A stretch of 64,000 nucleotides of DNA from Bacteroidota bacterium (GTDB lineage: Bacteria > Bacteroidota > Bacteroidia > NS11-12g > UBA9320), in NCBI GenBank assembly GCA_947468275.1, contig CANIKO010000002.1, forward strand, positions 218,088 to 282,087. The letters are read 5' to 3'. Shown here one piece after another: positions 27,150 through 37,505 of this stretch. The stretch's first letter is position 1. Each line of letters starts with the position of its first letter. Both the position numbers and the translations under genes were made by a program. Under the pieces are notes generated by a model. That model was not told the DNA's origin. It ran no database searches and was given only the letters and a program-made list of their open reading frames with translations.

Positions 27150-28718
27150 TTATATCCTCTCCGCACAAGCCATCCCATCCAAAGCCGCCGATACAATTCC
27201 TCCGGCATAACCTGCTCCTTCCCCGCACGGAAACAAGCCTTTAATATCCGGATGCTGTAAGGTTTCTTTATCTCTGGGAATTTTTACAGGCGAAGACGTT
27301 CGGCTCTCCACTCCTACCAATATGGCTTCAGGCGTTAAATACCCTTTCATTTTTCGGCCCATTTGCTGTAAGCCTTGCCGCAATGATTTGGTAATTTCAT
27401 TGGGTAAAATATCATCCAAACTGGCAGCTTCTACTCCGGGTATATAGGAACACTCAGGCAAGGTGGTACTTACTTTTTTATTTATAAAATCTATAAGCCT
27501 TTGAGCCGGAGCGGTTAGGTTTTTATTAATGGCCTTAAAGGCTTTTTGCTCTATTTCTTCCTGATATTTCATAGCCGCCAATGGGCCATATTCTTTAAAC
27601 TTTTTCCAATCCAATTCATTAACAGAAACAACCATTCCTGAGTTGGCAAACTTGCCATTTCGACGTGATGGTGACCAGCCGTTTACCACAATTTCACCGG
27701 GTGAGGTGGCCGCTGGAGCGATAATACCTCCGGGGCACATACAAAATGAAAACACCCCGCGACCATTGGCTTGTTCCACCAAACTGTAACTGGCAGGTGG
27801 CAAAAATTCACTGCGGGTTTCACAATGGTATTGAACCGAATCAATGAGTTTTTGCGGATGTTCAATCCTCACACCCAAGGCGAAGGATTTGGCTTCAATG
27901 GCTATTTGCTTTTTATGCAATAATTCAAAAATATCACGGGCTGAATGGCCTGTTGCCAATATAATTTCATCGGTTGCTATTTCTTTGCCTGAGGCCAAAT
28001 GAACGGCTTTTACGGCATTATTTTGGATGACGATATCGGTTAACTTTTCATTAAATAAAACCTCGCCGCCATTGTCAATTATGGTTTGCCGAATGGCTTC
28101 CACAATATGCGGAAGTTTATTGGTGCCAATATGCGGATGGGCTTCATACAAAATGCGTTCATCGGCTCCATGAGCTACAAATATTTCCAATACTTTGCGG
28201 ATGTCGCCGCGTTTTTTACTTCGGGTATAAAGTTTTCCATCGCTGTAAGTTCCGGCACCACCTTCACCAAAACAATAATTCGATTCAGGATTTACAATTC
28301 CTTCACGATTTAATGCTGCTAGGTCCCGTCTTCGGTCTCTTACAGGTTTTCCCCTTTCAATAATTATAGGCTGAATGCCACGTTCCAATAGTCGCAATGC
28401 AGCAAACATTCCAGCCGGGCCAAAACCAACAATGACGGCTGATTTTTTTTTCTGAGTCTTTGGAAAATCAGGTTTCCATCGTAGGGGTTGAAAATTTTCA
28501 ACCCTTACATCACCATCAGCCCCTACATCACCACCAACCCCGGCATATACATCCACCACCAATCGTATCATAACCGGCGTTCTACGGGCATCTATGGATT
28601 GTTTAATTTTTTGAATATGCCCAATATTTTGACCTAATATATTTTTAACAACTGCCCTGATTTTTTCATCATTGGCAGCTTGTTGGGGGGTTATATATAA
28701 TTCTAAATTCTGAGGCAT
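27150..28718 (-). CDS. NAD(P)/FAD-dependent flavoprotein (COG2509-like)
   Basis: 522 residues. An N-terminal helical domain (about 1-75), then the FAD-binding VIVGFGPAGMFAALRLLERG, RGKPVRDRRRD, CFGEGGAGTYSDGKLYTR, LATGHSARDIFELL and a C-terminal FPCGEGAGYAGGIVSAA. This is the conserved 'uncharacterised FAD-dependent dehydrogenase' family. Residues about 60-85 carry a Gly/Val/Asp-rich insertion encoded by a palindromic repeat (listed separately). The start overlaps the stop of the sulfatase gene by one base, so the two are co-transcribed. Substrate unknown. Confidence 0.9.
   Translation of the reverse strand: MPQNLELYITPQQAANDEKIRAVVKNILGQNIGHIQKIKQSIDARRTPVMIRLVVDVYAGVGGDVGADGDVRVENFQPLRWKPDFPKTQKKKSAVIVGFGPAGMFAALRLLERGIQPIIIERGKPVRDRRRDLAALNREGIVNPESNYCFGEGGAGTYSDGKLYTRSKKRGDIRKVLEIFVAHGADERILYEAHPHIGTNKLPHIVEAIRQTIIDNGGEVLFNEKLTDIVIQNNAVKAVHLASGKEIATDEIILATGHSARDIFELLHKKQIAIEAKSFALGVRIEHPQKLIDSVQYHCETRSEFLPPASYSLVEQANGRGVFSFCMCPGGIIAPAATSPGEIVVNGWSPSRRNGKFANSGMVVSVNELDWKKFKEYGPLAAMKYQEEIEQKAFKAINKNLTAPAQRLIDFINKKVSTTLPECSYIPGVEAASLDDILPNEITKSLRQGLQQMGRKMKGYLTPEAILVGVESRTSSPVKIPRDKETLQHPDIKGLFPCGEGAGYAGGIVSAALDGMACAERI
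28481..28540. repeat. Palindrome plus 18-bp tandem repeat inside the flavoprotein gene
   Basis: GTAGGGGTTGAAAA (28481-28494) faces TTTTCAACCCTTAC (28495-28508): a 28-bp palindrome with one mismatch. It is followed by two 18-bp units of the type CCTTACATCACCATCAGC (about 28503-28538). The reading frame stays open, adding a Gly-Asp-Val-rich loop to the protein. It looks like an in-frame insertion of a REP-like element. Confidence 0.65.
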
Positions 28719-30556
28719 TAATTTGTGAAATCTTTACTTAAAATCTGTAAATAGGCTTTGCCGTAAACCCCGTTTGAATCTTCGTCGCAGGTATTTGTCC
28801 AATATTTTAAGGTTACATTATCAAATATGGAAGTACAATTTTGCCTTACAAATCCAAAACCATTATTAAAAAAATAGGTAGCAAATGGCTTGGAACCTTT
28901 CTTTTCAATATCATTGGAATATTTATACGGTTGCACCGCTTTAATGCAACATTGATTAAGTATTAATAACGGAATATCCGTTTGAGAGCAAATTTTTGAA
29001 ACCGTTTGCGGTGTTTCAATTACTCCTCCGGTCCACACCATTGGGATATGAAATTTATCTGCCACTTGCATTTCAGTAATCCCCAATCGGTTTACACCGT
29101 GATCGGCTACCATCACAATTAGGGTATTTTTCCAAAGGTTTGATTTTTTTAAAGTTTTAATAAATTCACCCAAACATTCATCTGTGTATCGAGCAGCACT
29201 CATATATTCCTCATCGCCATTTTGTTTTCCAAAGTAATAATTGCCAGGCAAATCAAACGGCTCGTGATTACTGAGTGTAAACAAACCTGAAAAAAAAGGT
29301 TTCCTCATTTTTTGCAATTCTTTTGCATATTGCGCTAGCATATACTCATCATGAACGCCCCATTTACCGCGCTTATATGCAGAAGGCATATCGTTATCAG
29401 AAACAATTTTTTGAACTCCTGCCGAAATGAAATAGGATCGAAGATTTGCAAAATCCAGATTTCCACCGTAGTAAAAGGAGGTGGAATAATCTGCCGCCGC
29501 AACATCTTTAAAAATAGAAGGCAGCTTTGAAAATTTATCAGGAAACTGAACAATGGCCGACTTGGGCATGGCAGGATACCCACTAAAAACTGACACCAAC
29601 CCCTTATCACTTCTGTCACCGCTTGCATACAAGTTTGAAAAATAAATACCTGATTTTGTTAACGCATTAAAATTTGGAATAACTTCTTCTCCTTTATATT
29701 TCAAATCCACCAATTTGGCTAAATAGCTTTCCAAAACAATAACTACCACATTGGGTTGGGCTGTTTTTACAAAGCTTTCATTTCCTTTTATCGAATCGTT
29801 AATTTGAAAAAGCGAGTTAAACCTTTCAGCAGCCAATTCATCCGTCATATACGAATAGTTATTTTCAGAACCCGCTTCAGCAAAGGAATACAGAACATTC
29901 CAAACCGGATTATAAGCCGCCTGATTGGGGTAAATTTCATTATGAAAATATACCTTACTTAAATTAACCGGTACAATTCCTATGCCTCCACGAATAGGAA
30001 TAATTAACAAACCGCAAAAAAACAGAATCATTACAACCTGAAATACATAAGATGAATTGCCGACTAGCCTTTCATGAATTTGGTGCAGCTTTAATTGAAG
30101 GTATAAATAATTAAAAATCCAGTACAAGCCCACACCTATTGCAATCGGCAAAAACATATACAACCAATTGATGGAAGCTATTGCCTCCTTAGGAGTTTTT
30201 AAATATTTTAAAGCATTGTAATCGAGAGGTGTAGCCCAATATAAATACAAAACGGCATTGCTAATAATGGCTAAACAACTTACGGCCAAAACCACCCATT
30301 GAAAACCTTTAAATAGTGTGCCAAAAACTTTAGGAGCAAACAATCCACCTAAAAGCATTAAACATAAAACTAATGTTAAATATCCTGCAATGGAGGCATC
30401 CAACCATATCCCATGTAACATGGATTGCACTAAAACTTGAAGACTGAATTTTGAAGCCGAAGATTTAGTAATACCAAAGAACACCAATCTCCCCACTTGG
30501 AAAAAAAGCAACCAATAGAAAAAATATTTAAGAATCGATTTGAGGCGAGTTGGCAA
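28718..30556 (-). CDS. LTA synthase-like membrane sulfatase (second of two)
   Basis: 612 residues. Five N-terminal helices, then the sulfatase domain: NVVVIVLESYLAKLV, ASGDRSDKGLVSVFSGYP (nucleophile region), YGGNLDFANLRSYF, and VMVADHGVNRLG with the metal-binding Asp-His. The same family as the protein at 14653-16425 but clearly diverged. Predicted to act outside the inner membrane on an envelope lipid or polymer. The start is TTG at 30556 (MPTRLKS). It is followed without a gap by the flavoprotein gene. Confidence 0.88.
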   Translation of the reverse strand: MPTRLKSILKYFFYWLLFFQVGRLVFFGITKSSASKFSLQVLVQSMLHGIWLDASIAGYLTLVLCLMLLGGLFAPKVFGTLFKGFQWVVLAVSCLAIISNAVLYLYWATPLDYNALKYLKTPKEAIASINWLYMFLPIAIGVGLYWIFNYLYLQLKLHQIHERLVGNSSYVFQVVMILFFCGLLIIPIRGGIGIVPVNLSKVYFHNEIYPNQAAYNPVWNVLYSFAEAGSENNYSYMTDELAAERFNSLFQINDSIKGNESFVKTAQPNVVVIVLESYLAKLVDLKYKGEEVIPNFNALTKSGIYFSNLYASGDRSDKGLVSVFSGYPAMPKSAIVQFPDKFSKLPSIFKDVAAADYSTSFYYGGNLDFANLRSYFISAGVQKIVSDNDMPSAYKRGKWGVHDEYMLAQYAKELQKMRKPFFSGLFTLSNHEPFDLPGNYYFGKQNGDEEYMSAARYTDECLGEFIKTLKKSNLWKNTLIVMVADHGVNRLGITEMQVADKFHIPMVWTGGVIETPQTVSKICSQTDIPLLILNQCCIKAVQPYKYSNDIEKKGSKPFATYFFNNGFGFVRQNCTSIFDNVTLKYWTNTCDEDSNGVYGKAYLQILSKDFTN

Positions 30557-30696
30557 AGTTTTGTATTAAATTATCTTATTAGACAAAGGAAAAATTTATT
30601 ATCAATTTAAAAAACATCAACTTGCCCCATTTTATGGGGGCCTGCTTACGCAAGAGTATTTGCCTTCCTATATTTACAAATTGTCTCATTTTCAAA

Positions 30697-31737
30697 TTAC
30701 CTAATCCTGCAAATATCCACTTCCTTCGGTAATTCATCGTCATGCATAAGATAATTAGTAAACACTTTTGATAAATAGGGAATTAACGAGACCCCTTTAC
30801 TTCCAAATCCTCCAAAAATATAAAGGTTTTTATAAGTGGGATGCTGCCCTAAATAAGCCCGCCGGTCTTTGGTGGATGGACGAATGCCGGCCCAGTGACC
30901 GGTGGTTTTAAATTCCGTTTTTACCATTTCTTTAAGCTTGCTCTCTATTTCTTCCCTTCCTGCATTAGTTGTAATTGGTTCGGTTAAATCCCAGTTATAA
31001 GTGGAACCCACTAGATATTTTTGATTTCCTGTTGGAAGCACAAACACACCTTTATTAATTACTCTATCCTCATAAAAATCAGGAATTTCAACTTCCAATA
31101 TTTCGCCATGAACAGGCTTGTGCGGCAAATAATTAAAAAATGGATTAGCCAATGAATTGGAGCCATCACAAAAAATGAGAGCCTGTGCTTTTAAATCATT
31201 GTATTTAATAATTTCATTGGTTACCTCAACCTTATTGTAATCAAATTTTTGAAATAAAATGGCATTTTGCAAAAGCAACCAATTTTGTAAAGCTTTTAAA
31301 AATGCTTTTGTATCCAAACGACCTGCTTGTAAAATCTGCAAAGCCCCAAACGAATTCTCAACCTTTTCTACATTTAAAAATTGAATTTCAGGCTCTATAA
31401 ATTGATTAAACCCTAATTCCTGCTGCTTGTTCAGCCACTCATTTTGATCAAAAATAGTATCAAAAAGTTTATAAAAAGGTAGAGGGTAAAAAAAATGCTC
31501 CCCCATTTCTGCTTCTAGTTTTGGATAAAAGGTATGAAGTTCGTCAAACATTTCGTTGGCTTTCCATGTTAGCGCCGTTCTTTTTCCTGTAATCGGATTA
31601 AAAATACCAGCCGCTACATTAGATGAAATATTACATGATGGATCATCTATCACCATCGCCTTTGCCCCCTGTTTAATAAGTCGGTACGCTAATGTTGTTC
31701 CGGCTAGTCCACCACCAATTATTATATAATCAAACAC
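30697..31737 (-). CDS. FAD-dependent oxidoreductase (DAO/glycine oxidase-like)
   Basis: 346 residues. N-terminal dinucleotide fold YIIIGGGLAGTTLAYRL; VAAGIFNPITGKR; a substrate domain; and a C-terminal GHWAGIRPSTKDRRAYLG and YIFGGFGSKGVSLIPYL typical of the DAO family. Cytosolic; it probably oxidises an amine or amino acid, substrate unknown. The start is GTG at 31737. The next gene is divergent, 58 bp away. Confidence 0.88.
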   Translation of the reverse strand: MFDYIIIGGGLAGTTLAYRLIKQGAKAMVIDDPSCNISSNVAAGIFNPITGKRTALTWKANEMFDELHTFYPKLEAEMGEHFFYPLPFYKLFDTIFDQNEWLNKQQELGFNQFIEPEIQFLNVEKVENSFGALQILQAGRLDTKAFLKALQNWLLLQNAILFQKFDYNKVEVTNEIIKYNDLKAQALIFCDGSNSLANPFFNYLPHKPVHGEILEVEIPDFYEDRVINKGVFVLPTGNQKYLVGSTYNWDLTEPITTNAGREEIESKLKEMVKTEFKTTGHWAGIRPSTKDRRAYLGQHPTYKNLYIFGGFGSKGVSLIPYLSKVFTNYLMHDDELPKEVDICRIR

Positions 31738-31777
31738 TACTGCGAAAATAAGAATTTAGTTATTGACGCAGAGGCAA

Positions 31778-31785
31778 TATATTTG
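31778..31785 (+). promoter_or_regulatory. -7 element before the porin gene
   Basis: TATATTTG, 10 bp before the TTG start at 31796. A TTTAG about 20 bp upstream is a poor -33 match. The position argues for the TTG at 31796 rather than the TTG at 31763. Confidence 0.4.
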
Positions 31786-31795
31786 CAACTCCATT

Positions 31796-33715
31796 TTGAA
31801 AATCTCTAAAGCCCTCTCATTACTATTTTTTGCAGCCTTATCTTTAATGGCTATGGGGCAATCCGATTCTACAAAAAAGGTTATTAAACGGATTAGACCT
31901 ATTTTTATAACAATTCAGGATTTTGAATCTTTAAAACTTAAAACTCAAGCATTCGACACCTCCTTAAATGGGTTTCACCAATTGAATCCATATCGCAAGC
32001 AAAACCAAGCCTATCAAGATTTGGGACTTATTGGAACACCAAGTCAACCATTAAGTTTGGCCACTACAAAAACAGCCGGTTTTGATTTGGGGTTTAACCG
32101 CATGAATAGTTGGATGTATAATCATTCAGGTTCGGATGAGAGAATAATTATAGCTCCTACTCCTTATACCAAACTCAATTATTCGCAAGGTGCCAAAGAA
32201 TTGATTTTTATGGAGTTGTTACATACTCAAAATATTACCCCTAGATGGAATGTAGGATTAGATTATAAAAGACTTAAGACAAATAATTATTTATTTTTTG
32301 ATTTGGCTAGTCAAGCCTACAATAAAGTAAGAATACCTAGTATTTATAACCTTAAACTTTTTTCAAGTTATCGTTCCAAATCTGACAAATACTATTTGAT
32401 CGGAGCTTCTACTTATAATAAAAATGTTATTCGTGAAACGGGAGGATTATCAGCGCCACTTTCGTTTGACTCCACCTCGGGCAAACGACGTGTGTTTGAA
32501 AACCCTTTGGCAAATGCAACCAATAGTATTAATCAACCGGCCATCGCAATCAAACAATTCTACCGTTTTGGCAAAACTAGCTTAATAACCCATAAGATAG
32601 ATTCAAGCACTATCGACACTTTGGGTTTGGATTTTGCACCAAGAGGTTATTTTTATCATACGTTTCATGCATCACGCACTATGTATAGATACAAAGACCC
32701 AGGTGCTGATACCCCTTATTATGAAACGCATTTTTCAAATGGCATAAACGATTCTATGGTAATGAAAGAAGTGACTAATGCTTTGGGAGTGGTTTTAAAA
32801 ACAACGTACAAACAATTTAGTAATCTTATTAAAGCCGGTGCGGAATATAGCAATTATGGTATCTTCAATAACTTTGTCGGTCAGCAGGCCTTTTATAACC
32901 TTTCTTTAAATGGAACAATACAAGCGGCCTTAACTTCCAAATTTGGTGAATTAGAATTAAACGGAAACGGTCAAATTTTTATGGCAGGATATAACAGCAA
33001 AGATTATTTGTTGCAAATGGGAGCCAAACTTTTGATAAAAGATAAATTTAAACTGAATGCTCAATTTAGCAGCCAGCGTCATGTGGCTGATTATTTTCAA
33101 ACTCTTGGTTTTACCTCACCAATAAAATGGAACCAAACGCTAAAACCTACATTCCGCAATGGTTTGGATGCTTCCGTAGAGTGGCTTCCATGGCAATTAA
33201 AAGCGGGCTTTACAGCTTCTAATTTTCAGAATTATAATATCTATTTTTTTGATGCCGCCCCAAAAGGAGTTGATTTTAATTACCTGAATGTATTCGTTTC
33301 TAATAATTTAAAATTTGGCAAGATGAACTGGCATAACAGATTAAGTTATCAGGAAATAAGCGAAACCTTTCACCTCCCCAAACTTTCACTATCGGGTGGA
33401 GTATTTTTTGAAAACCGATTCTTTAAAAAAAATATGTTAGCCCGCATTGGGATGGATTACTACTGGTACAGCAGCTATTATGCTGATGCCTATAATCCAT
33501 ATATCCGTCAGTTTACATGGCAAAACACAACTAAAATTGGCAACTATCCTTACTTTGATTTTTATATGAGTGCCCAAGTTCAAACCATGAATTTATTTAT
33601 TCGTTTCGAACACATCAATCAGGGACTAACCGGCAATCGCTATTATAGCACACCGCTGTATCCCAATCCACCTAGGTTCTTTAGATTTGGATTAAATTGG
33701 CGGTTGTTTAATTAG
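31796..33715 (+). CDS. Putative outer-membrane porin (Porin_10 family)
   Basis: 639 residues from the TTG at 31796, which yields a clean signal peptide (MKISKALSLLFFAALSLMAMGQ). The body has amphipathic beta strands with an aromatic girdle and ends in RFFRFGLNWRLFN, a terminal Phe/Asn typical of outer-membrane barrels. An N-terminal region with LGLIGTPSQPLSL and SWMYNHSGSDERII matches the Bacteroidota Porin_10 pattern. Solute specificity unknown. Transcribed alone; the peptidase gene converges on it. Confidence 0.82.
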   Translation: MKISKALSLLFFAALSLMAMGQSDSTKKVIKRIRPIFITIQDFESLKLKTQAFDTSLNGFHQLNPYRKQNQAYQDLGLIGTPSQPLSLATTKTAGFDLGFNRMNSWMYNHSGSDERIIIAPTPYTKLNYSQGAKELIFMELLHTQNITPRWNVGLDYKRLKTNNYLFFDLASQAYNKVRIPSIYNLKLFSSYRSKSDKYYLIGASTYNKNVIRETGGLSAPLSFDSTSGKRRVFENPLANATNSINQPAIAIKQFYRFGKTSLITHKIDSSTIDTLGLDFAPRGYFYHTFHASRTMYRYKDPGADTPYYETHFSNGINDSMVMKEVTNALGVVLKTTYKQFSNLIKAGAEYSNYGIFNNFVGQQAFYNLSLNGTIQAALTSKFGELELNGNGQIFMAGYNSKDYLLQMGAKLLIKDKFKLNAQFSSQRHVADYFQTLGFTSPIKWNQTLKPTFRNGLDASVEWLPWQLKAGFTASNFQNYNIYFFDAAPKGVDFNYLNVFVSNNLKFGKMNWHNRLSYQEISETFHLPKLSLSGGVFFENRFFKKNMLARIGMDYYWYSSYYADAYNPYIRQFTWQNTTKIGNYPYFDFYMSAQVQTMNLFIRFEHINQGLTGNRYYSTPLYPNPPRFFRFGLNWRLFN

Positions 33716-33718
33716 ATT

Positions 33719-35878
33719 CTACAAATTATCAAAAAAGTACCTCGAAATTTTGTCCATTAAATGCACCCGGTCTTTACCAGAAACATTATGCGGGTGGTGC
33801 GGGTAGACAAAATAATCTAAGGTAGGAACATTATCCTTTATGGATTTTTCAACGTATTGCAAGGAGTGTTGCCAAAGCACCACATCGTCTTCACCACCGT
33901 GAATCATCAATAGTTTTCCTTTCAAATTTTTGGTATAATTAAGAAGGTTGTTATTTTTATAACCTTCCGGATTTTCTTCCGGAGTATCCATATAACGCTC
34001 GGTATACATAATTTCATAAAGGCCCCAATCGATAACCGGTCCACCGGCCACTCCTACTTTATAAACTCCTGCATTACGGGTCATCATACTTGTGGTCATA
34101 AATCCGCCAAAACTCCAACCATGAATTCCTATTCTGGAAGCCTCTACATTTGGTAAGGACTTTAAAAATTCTACACCTTTCAGTTGGTCTTCCATTTCCA
34201 AAGTTCCCAATTGGCGATGCACAGCAGCTTCAAAAGCATGTCCGCGGTTCATAGAACCTCGCCCATCAATGGTAAAAACATAATAACCATGTTGCGCCAT
34301 ATATTGCATCCAGAGGTTGGCTCCGCCAAGCCAAGTATTATTTACCAATTGCAAATGAGGACCATTGTATAAATACACGACCACAGGATATTTAGCATCT
34401 GGATTAAAATTTACAGGTTTTATTAAGCGATAATACAAATCTGACCCATCTGAAGCTTTTAACGTTCCCATAGTAATTTCCCCTAATTTATAATCCGTTA
34501 ATGGATTTGCAGCATTATGAATAATCGATTCATTCTTACCATCGGCAGACACAATTTTTATCTCACGCGCTGTAGCCATGTTTTGAAAATGATCGATAAA
34601 CCAATCACCGTTTGGACTTAGTGTGATCGTATGCGTTCCTGATTTTTTAGTTAACAAAGTTTGCTTTCCCGATTTAATATTTACACTATATAACTGTCGT
34701 TCAGCAGGGCTGGCAGACGTAGTTGTAACAAATAAAGTTGTTTCTTTTTTATCAAAACCTATCAAATCTGTTACCACCCAATTTCCTTTGGTCAGCTGAC
34801 TGATTAATTTTCCTGAAACATCATATAAATACAAATGATTATAACCATCCTTTTCACTCCACCAAACAAATTTAGAAGGATCTGTCTTCAAAAATGTCAT
34901 TCCATGTTGGGGTTCTACATATTTACTATCAGTTTCTTCAAAAAGTGTTTTAACAAAATTACCAGTCGCAGCATCGTATTGATTAAGCCACATGTGGTTT
35001 TGGCCGCGATTTACAACCGCAATAAAAACCGATTTATTATCCGGGCTCCATGAAACATTAGTTAAGTATTGCTCCAAAGGTTCACCTGTTTTAAGAAAAA
35101 CTGTTGAATTGGTAGATGTGTTGTAAACACCTATCGAAGCGTGATGACTTGGGGTGCCAGCTATTGGATAACGAATCATTCTGGCATCCGCAGGTCGATT
35201 TTTCAATTGGTAAATAGGATACTCAGCCACCATACTTTCATCCAAATGGTAAAAGGCCAATAGGCTGCCATCATTACTCCAAAAAGTACCTTTTACAATT
35301 CCAAATTCATTACGGTGAACAGCTTGTCCATTTACTAATCCTGGTTTATCATCAAATGTTATTTGCTTTTCATTAATGAATAAATTATTTGCTTTGGTGT
35401 AGGCTACTTTTTGGTAATTGTAAGTAAAATCAGCATTCTCCATTTCAGCTGCATCGTAGTTTACCAAACTATAAGTTACCTTTTTAGCTAAATCATAACC
35501 TATAACTTTATTGGCATGATAAAATTTAAAGTTATTTGAATTTAACCAGGTTACTCGTGGCATTTTTTTTAAAGTATCCCAACCTGACCCTTTTAGTGCC
35601 GCATCAATATCCGACTTTGTAACAGAAAAAATCACTTTATTTATTTTGGCGTCACTTATCTGCAGTGTATTTCCAACAGCTTGCGAATAATTAGAAGTAG
35701 TTGTAACCCACTGCAATTGATCTAAATTTTTAGGGATTAATTTTCCGCCACCACCAAGCACAGCTTCGTCAATTGTGAAAATTTTGTCCTGAGCTTTAGC
35801 CGATTGAGAAAGTAAAATGGATACCGATAAAAACAATAATCCAATAGATAAGAAAACGAATTCTTTAATATTTTTCAT
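33719..35878 (-). CDS. S9 family dipeptidyl peptidase IV-like protease (first of two)
   Basis: 719 residues from the ATG at 35878 (the longer reading to 35926 lacks a signal start). Signal peptide ending QSAKAQ, an eight-bladed beta-propeller DPPIV_N region, then the alpha/beta-hydrolase domain with the nucleophile in GIHGWSFGGFM (Ser about 589), Asp in GGEDDVVLW and His in HPHNVSGKDR. Releases X-Pro or similar dipeptides in the periplasm. A paralogue lies at 47499-49685. Confidence 0.93.
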   Translation of the reverse strand: MKNIKEFVFLSIGLLFLSVSILLSQSAKAQDKIFTIDEAVLGGGGKLIPKNLDQLQWVTTTSNYSQAVGNTLQISDAKINKVIFSVTKSDIDAALKGSGWDTLKKMPRVTWLNSNNFKFYHANKVIGYDLAKKVTYSLVNYDAAEMENADFTYNYQKVAYTKANNLFINEKQITFDDKPGLVNGQAVHRNEFGIVKGTFWSNDGSLLAFYHLDESMVAEYPIYQLKNRPADARMIRYPIAGTPSHHASIGVYNTSTNSTVFLKTGEPLEQYLTNVSWSPDNKSVFIAVVNRGQNHMWLNQYDAATGNFVKTLFEETDSKYVEPQHGMTFLKTDPSKFVWWSEKDGYNHLYLYDVSGKLISQLTKGNWVVTDLIGFDKKETTLFVTTTSASPAERQLYSVNIKSGKQTLLTKKSGTHTITLSPNGDWFIDHFQNMATAREIKIVSADGKNESIIHNAANPLTDYKLGEITMGTLKASDGSDLYYRLIKPVNFNPDAKYPVVVYLYNGPHLQLVNNTWLGGANLWMQYMAQHGYYVFTIDGRGSMNRGHAFEAAVHRQLGTLEMEDQLKGVEFLKSLPNVEASRIGIHGWSFGGFMTTSMMTRNAGVYKVGVAGGPVIDWGLYEIMYTERYMDTPEENPEGYKNNNLLNYTKNLKGKLLMIHGGEDDVVLWQHSLQYVEKSIKDNVPTLDYFVYPHHPHNVSGKDRVHLMDKISRYFFDNL

Positions 35879-36097
35879 TTTTAAATTTAAGATGGCAAAC
35901 CAAAGCCAAATTTGAGTAAAAGACAATCTTTATATTTAAAATTTATCGACTTTATTGATTTTTATATATATCCTGTTATGAAAAAAGGAAGTGTTACAAA
36001 ATCAATTTTATTTTCGTCCAATAACCTAAAATGAGAATATTAAAATGATTAAATGCCATTTTAAAGATTTTTTTTTATACACTTGTGGTATAAAATT

Positions 36098-37012
36098 ATG
36101 CTAAGAAGCCTCAGTTCAATTATTTTCATCTTCTCAATTCTTCTTCTTTCATGTAAAAAAGAAGACAAAATTGTGGTGAGCACCAATAAACCTAAAAACT
36201 ATGATGACGTTGCCACTGTAAAAGTTGAAAATTATATTAACCGTCTATATATCGATTTACTTGGAAGAGAGCCATTACATACTGAAAAAATAAGGGATGT
36301 AGATTCTTTGAGAGCTTATAAACTCAATTTTGAAAGTAGGAAACGATTGATTACCCGCCTGATGACAGATTCTACCTTTGTAGAGGGTGATTCATCCTAT
36401 AAAAGGGCATATTATCAACGAATTTACGATTTAACAAAAGCCCGATTATTAGAAGGTGCTGGAGAAGAAGAATTTTATCAGCAAATAGGGATTGCACAAT
36501 TTGCCCTTAAATCTGCAAGATTACTTGGGGATTCCATCAGTGTATTTTCGGCTATGGTAACTATCGATAAGTGCATGAATGTTATAAATTCTAGAAGAAA
36601 CTATCAATTGGGTGAAATTAAAATAAATGAAATGTATGCCTACATGCTCGATAATCCAATTTATGATGTGATAAACATGAATAGTTTAAACTTTGTAAAT
36701 GCAAGTTTTGACAATATGTTATTTAGGTTTCCAACCCGAGATGAATTTGCCATTGCTTATGATATTATTGAAAAGGGTAAAGTTGGCAGTTTGTTTGGTG
36801 GCTACGCCAGTAATAAACCTGAATATTGCCAGATGTTGGTTCAATCCATTGAATATCATGAAAGCATGATAAAATGGTGCTACCTTACTTTGATAGGCCG
36901 AGAGCCTACAACACAGGAATCCTATAACTTAATTCAAGACTATTATATTACTAAAGATCTTCAAAAAGTTCAAACTCTAATTTTAATGACCGATGAATAT
37001 GCCCATTTTTAA
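36098..37012 (+). CDS. Lipoprotein with DUF1549-like helical motifs, first gene of the DUF1501 cluster
   Basis: 304 residues from the ATG at 36098. Signal peptide with lipobox LLLSC followed by KKED. Two similar motifs are visible: YINRLYIDLLGREPL near residue 45 and IKWCYLTLIGREPT near residue 265; these resemble the RLxxDLLGRxP motif of DUF1549/DUF1553 proteins that accompany DUF1501 in Planctomycetes. The middle is helical. Outer-membrane anchored; function unknown. The next gene overlaps by 20 bp, showing coupling. Confidence 0.75.
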   Translation: MLRSLSSIIFIFSILLLSCKKEDKIVVSTNKPKNYDDVATVKVENYINRLYIDLLGREPLHTEKIRDVDSLRAYKLNFESRKRLITRLMTDSTFVEGDSSYKRAYYQRIYDLTKARLLEGAGEEEFYQQIGIAQFALKSARLLGDSISVFSAMVTIDKCMNVINSRRNYQLGEIKINEMYAYMLDNPIYDVINMNSLNFVNASFDNMLFRFPTRDEFAIAYDIIEKGKVGSLFGGYASNKPEYCQMLVQSIEYHESMIKWCYLTLIGREPTTQESYNLIQDYYITKDLQKVQTLILMTDEYAHF

Positions 37013-37499
37013 AATTGCCGTTTTCAGCTTGGCTATTTTATTTTTTGCCCAGTGTAAAAAAGAAAACTTAATCACGAATTATGAGGTTGTTGAAACCGCA
37101 ACTTTTGGTAACAACCTCAATAAAGACAAGGATAAAACAAATATTGAGTTTCACAGTATTTTAACAACAAACCTGTTTCAAAAACCATCGTCAATAAATG
37201 AACTAACCCGAACCGACAGAGTCATTCAAAGTTGTGGCGACAAAACGCTAATCAACGAAGTTATAATTAGCAATTACATGAACACCAGTTTTGTAAAACT
37301 TCCCACCCGTAAATTCATGTTAGATAGTACCGAAAAATTTGTAACAGATACGTATATCCGCTTTTTTATTCGCCGACCAACGGAAGCTGAAAAAACTTGG
37401 TTTATAAATTTTATAAATTCGAATAAAGCGAATCCAAATTTTAGGCCAGAACTCGTTTATTCTTCCTTTTCAGCATCTGATGAATACATGTTTTATTAA
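36993..37499 (+). CDS. Lipoprotein related to its neighbour (shorter)
   Basis: 168 residues. Signal peptide and lipobox FFAQC followed by KKEN. The C-terminal half has TDTYIRFFIRRPTEAEK, a version of the RLYIDLLGREPT motif of the preceding protein, and a final EYMFY resembling its DEYAHF ending. So it looks like a one-motif partner or partial duplicate. Start ATG at 36993 or 36999. Followed 6 bp later by the DUF1501 gene. Confidence 0.7.
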   Translation: MNMPIFKIAVFSLAILFFAQCKKENLITNYEVVETATFGNNLNKDKDKTNIEFHSILTTNLFQKPSSINELTRTDRVIQSCGDKTLINEVIISNYMNTSFVKLPTRKFMLDSTEKFVTDTYIRFFIRRPTEAEKTWFINFINSNKANPNFRPELVYSSFSASDEYMFY

Positions 37500-37505
37500 T
37501 AACTT

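Noticed and set aside
30625..30639. CCCCAT-TTT-ATGGGG hairpin as terminator of the DAO-like gene
   Set aside because: Six-bp stem without an adjacent T-run on the minus strand; left uncalled.
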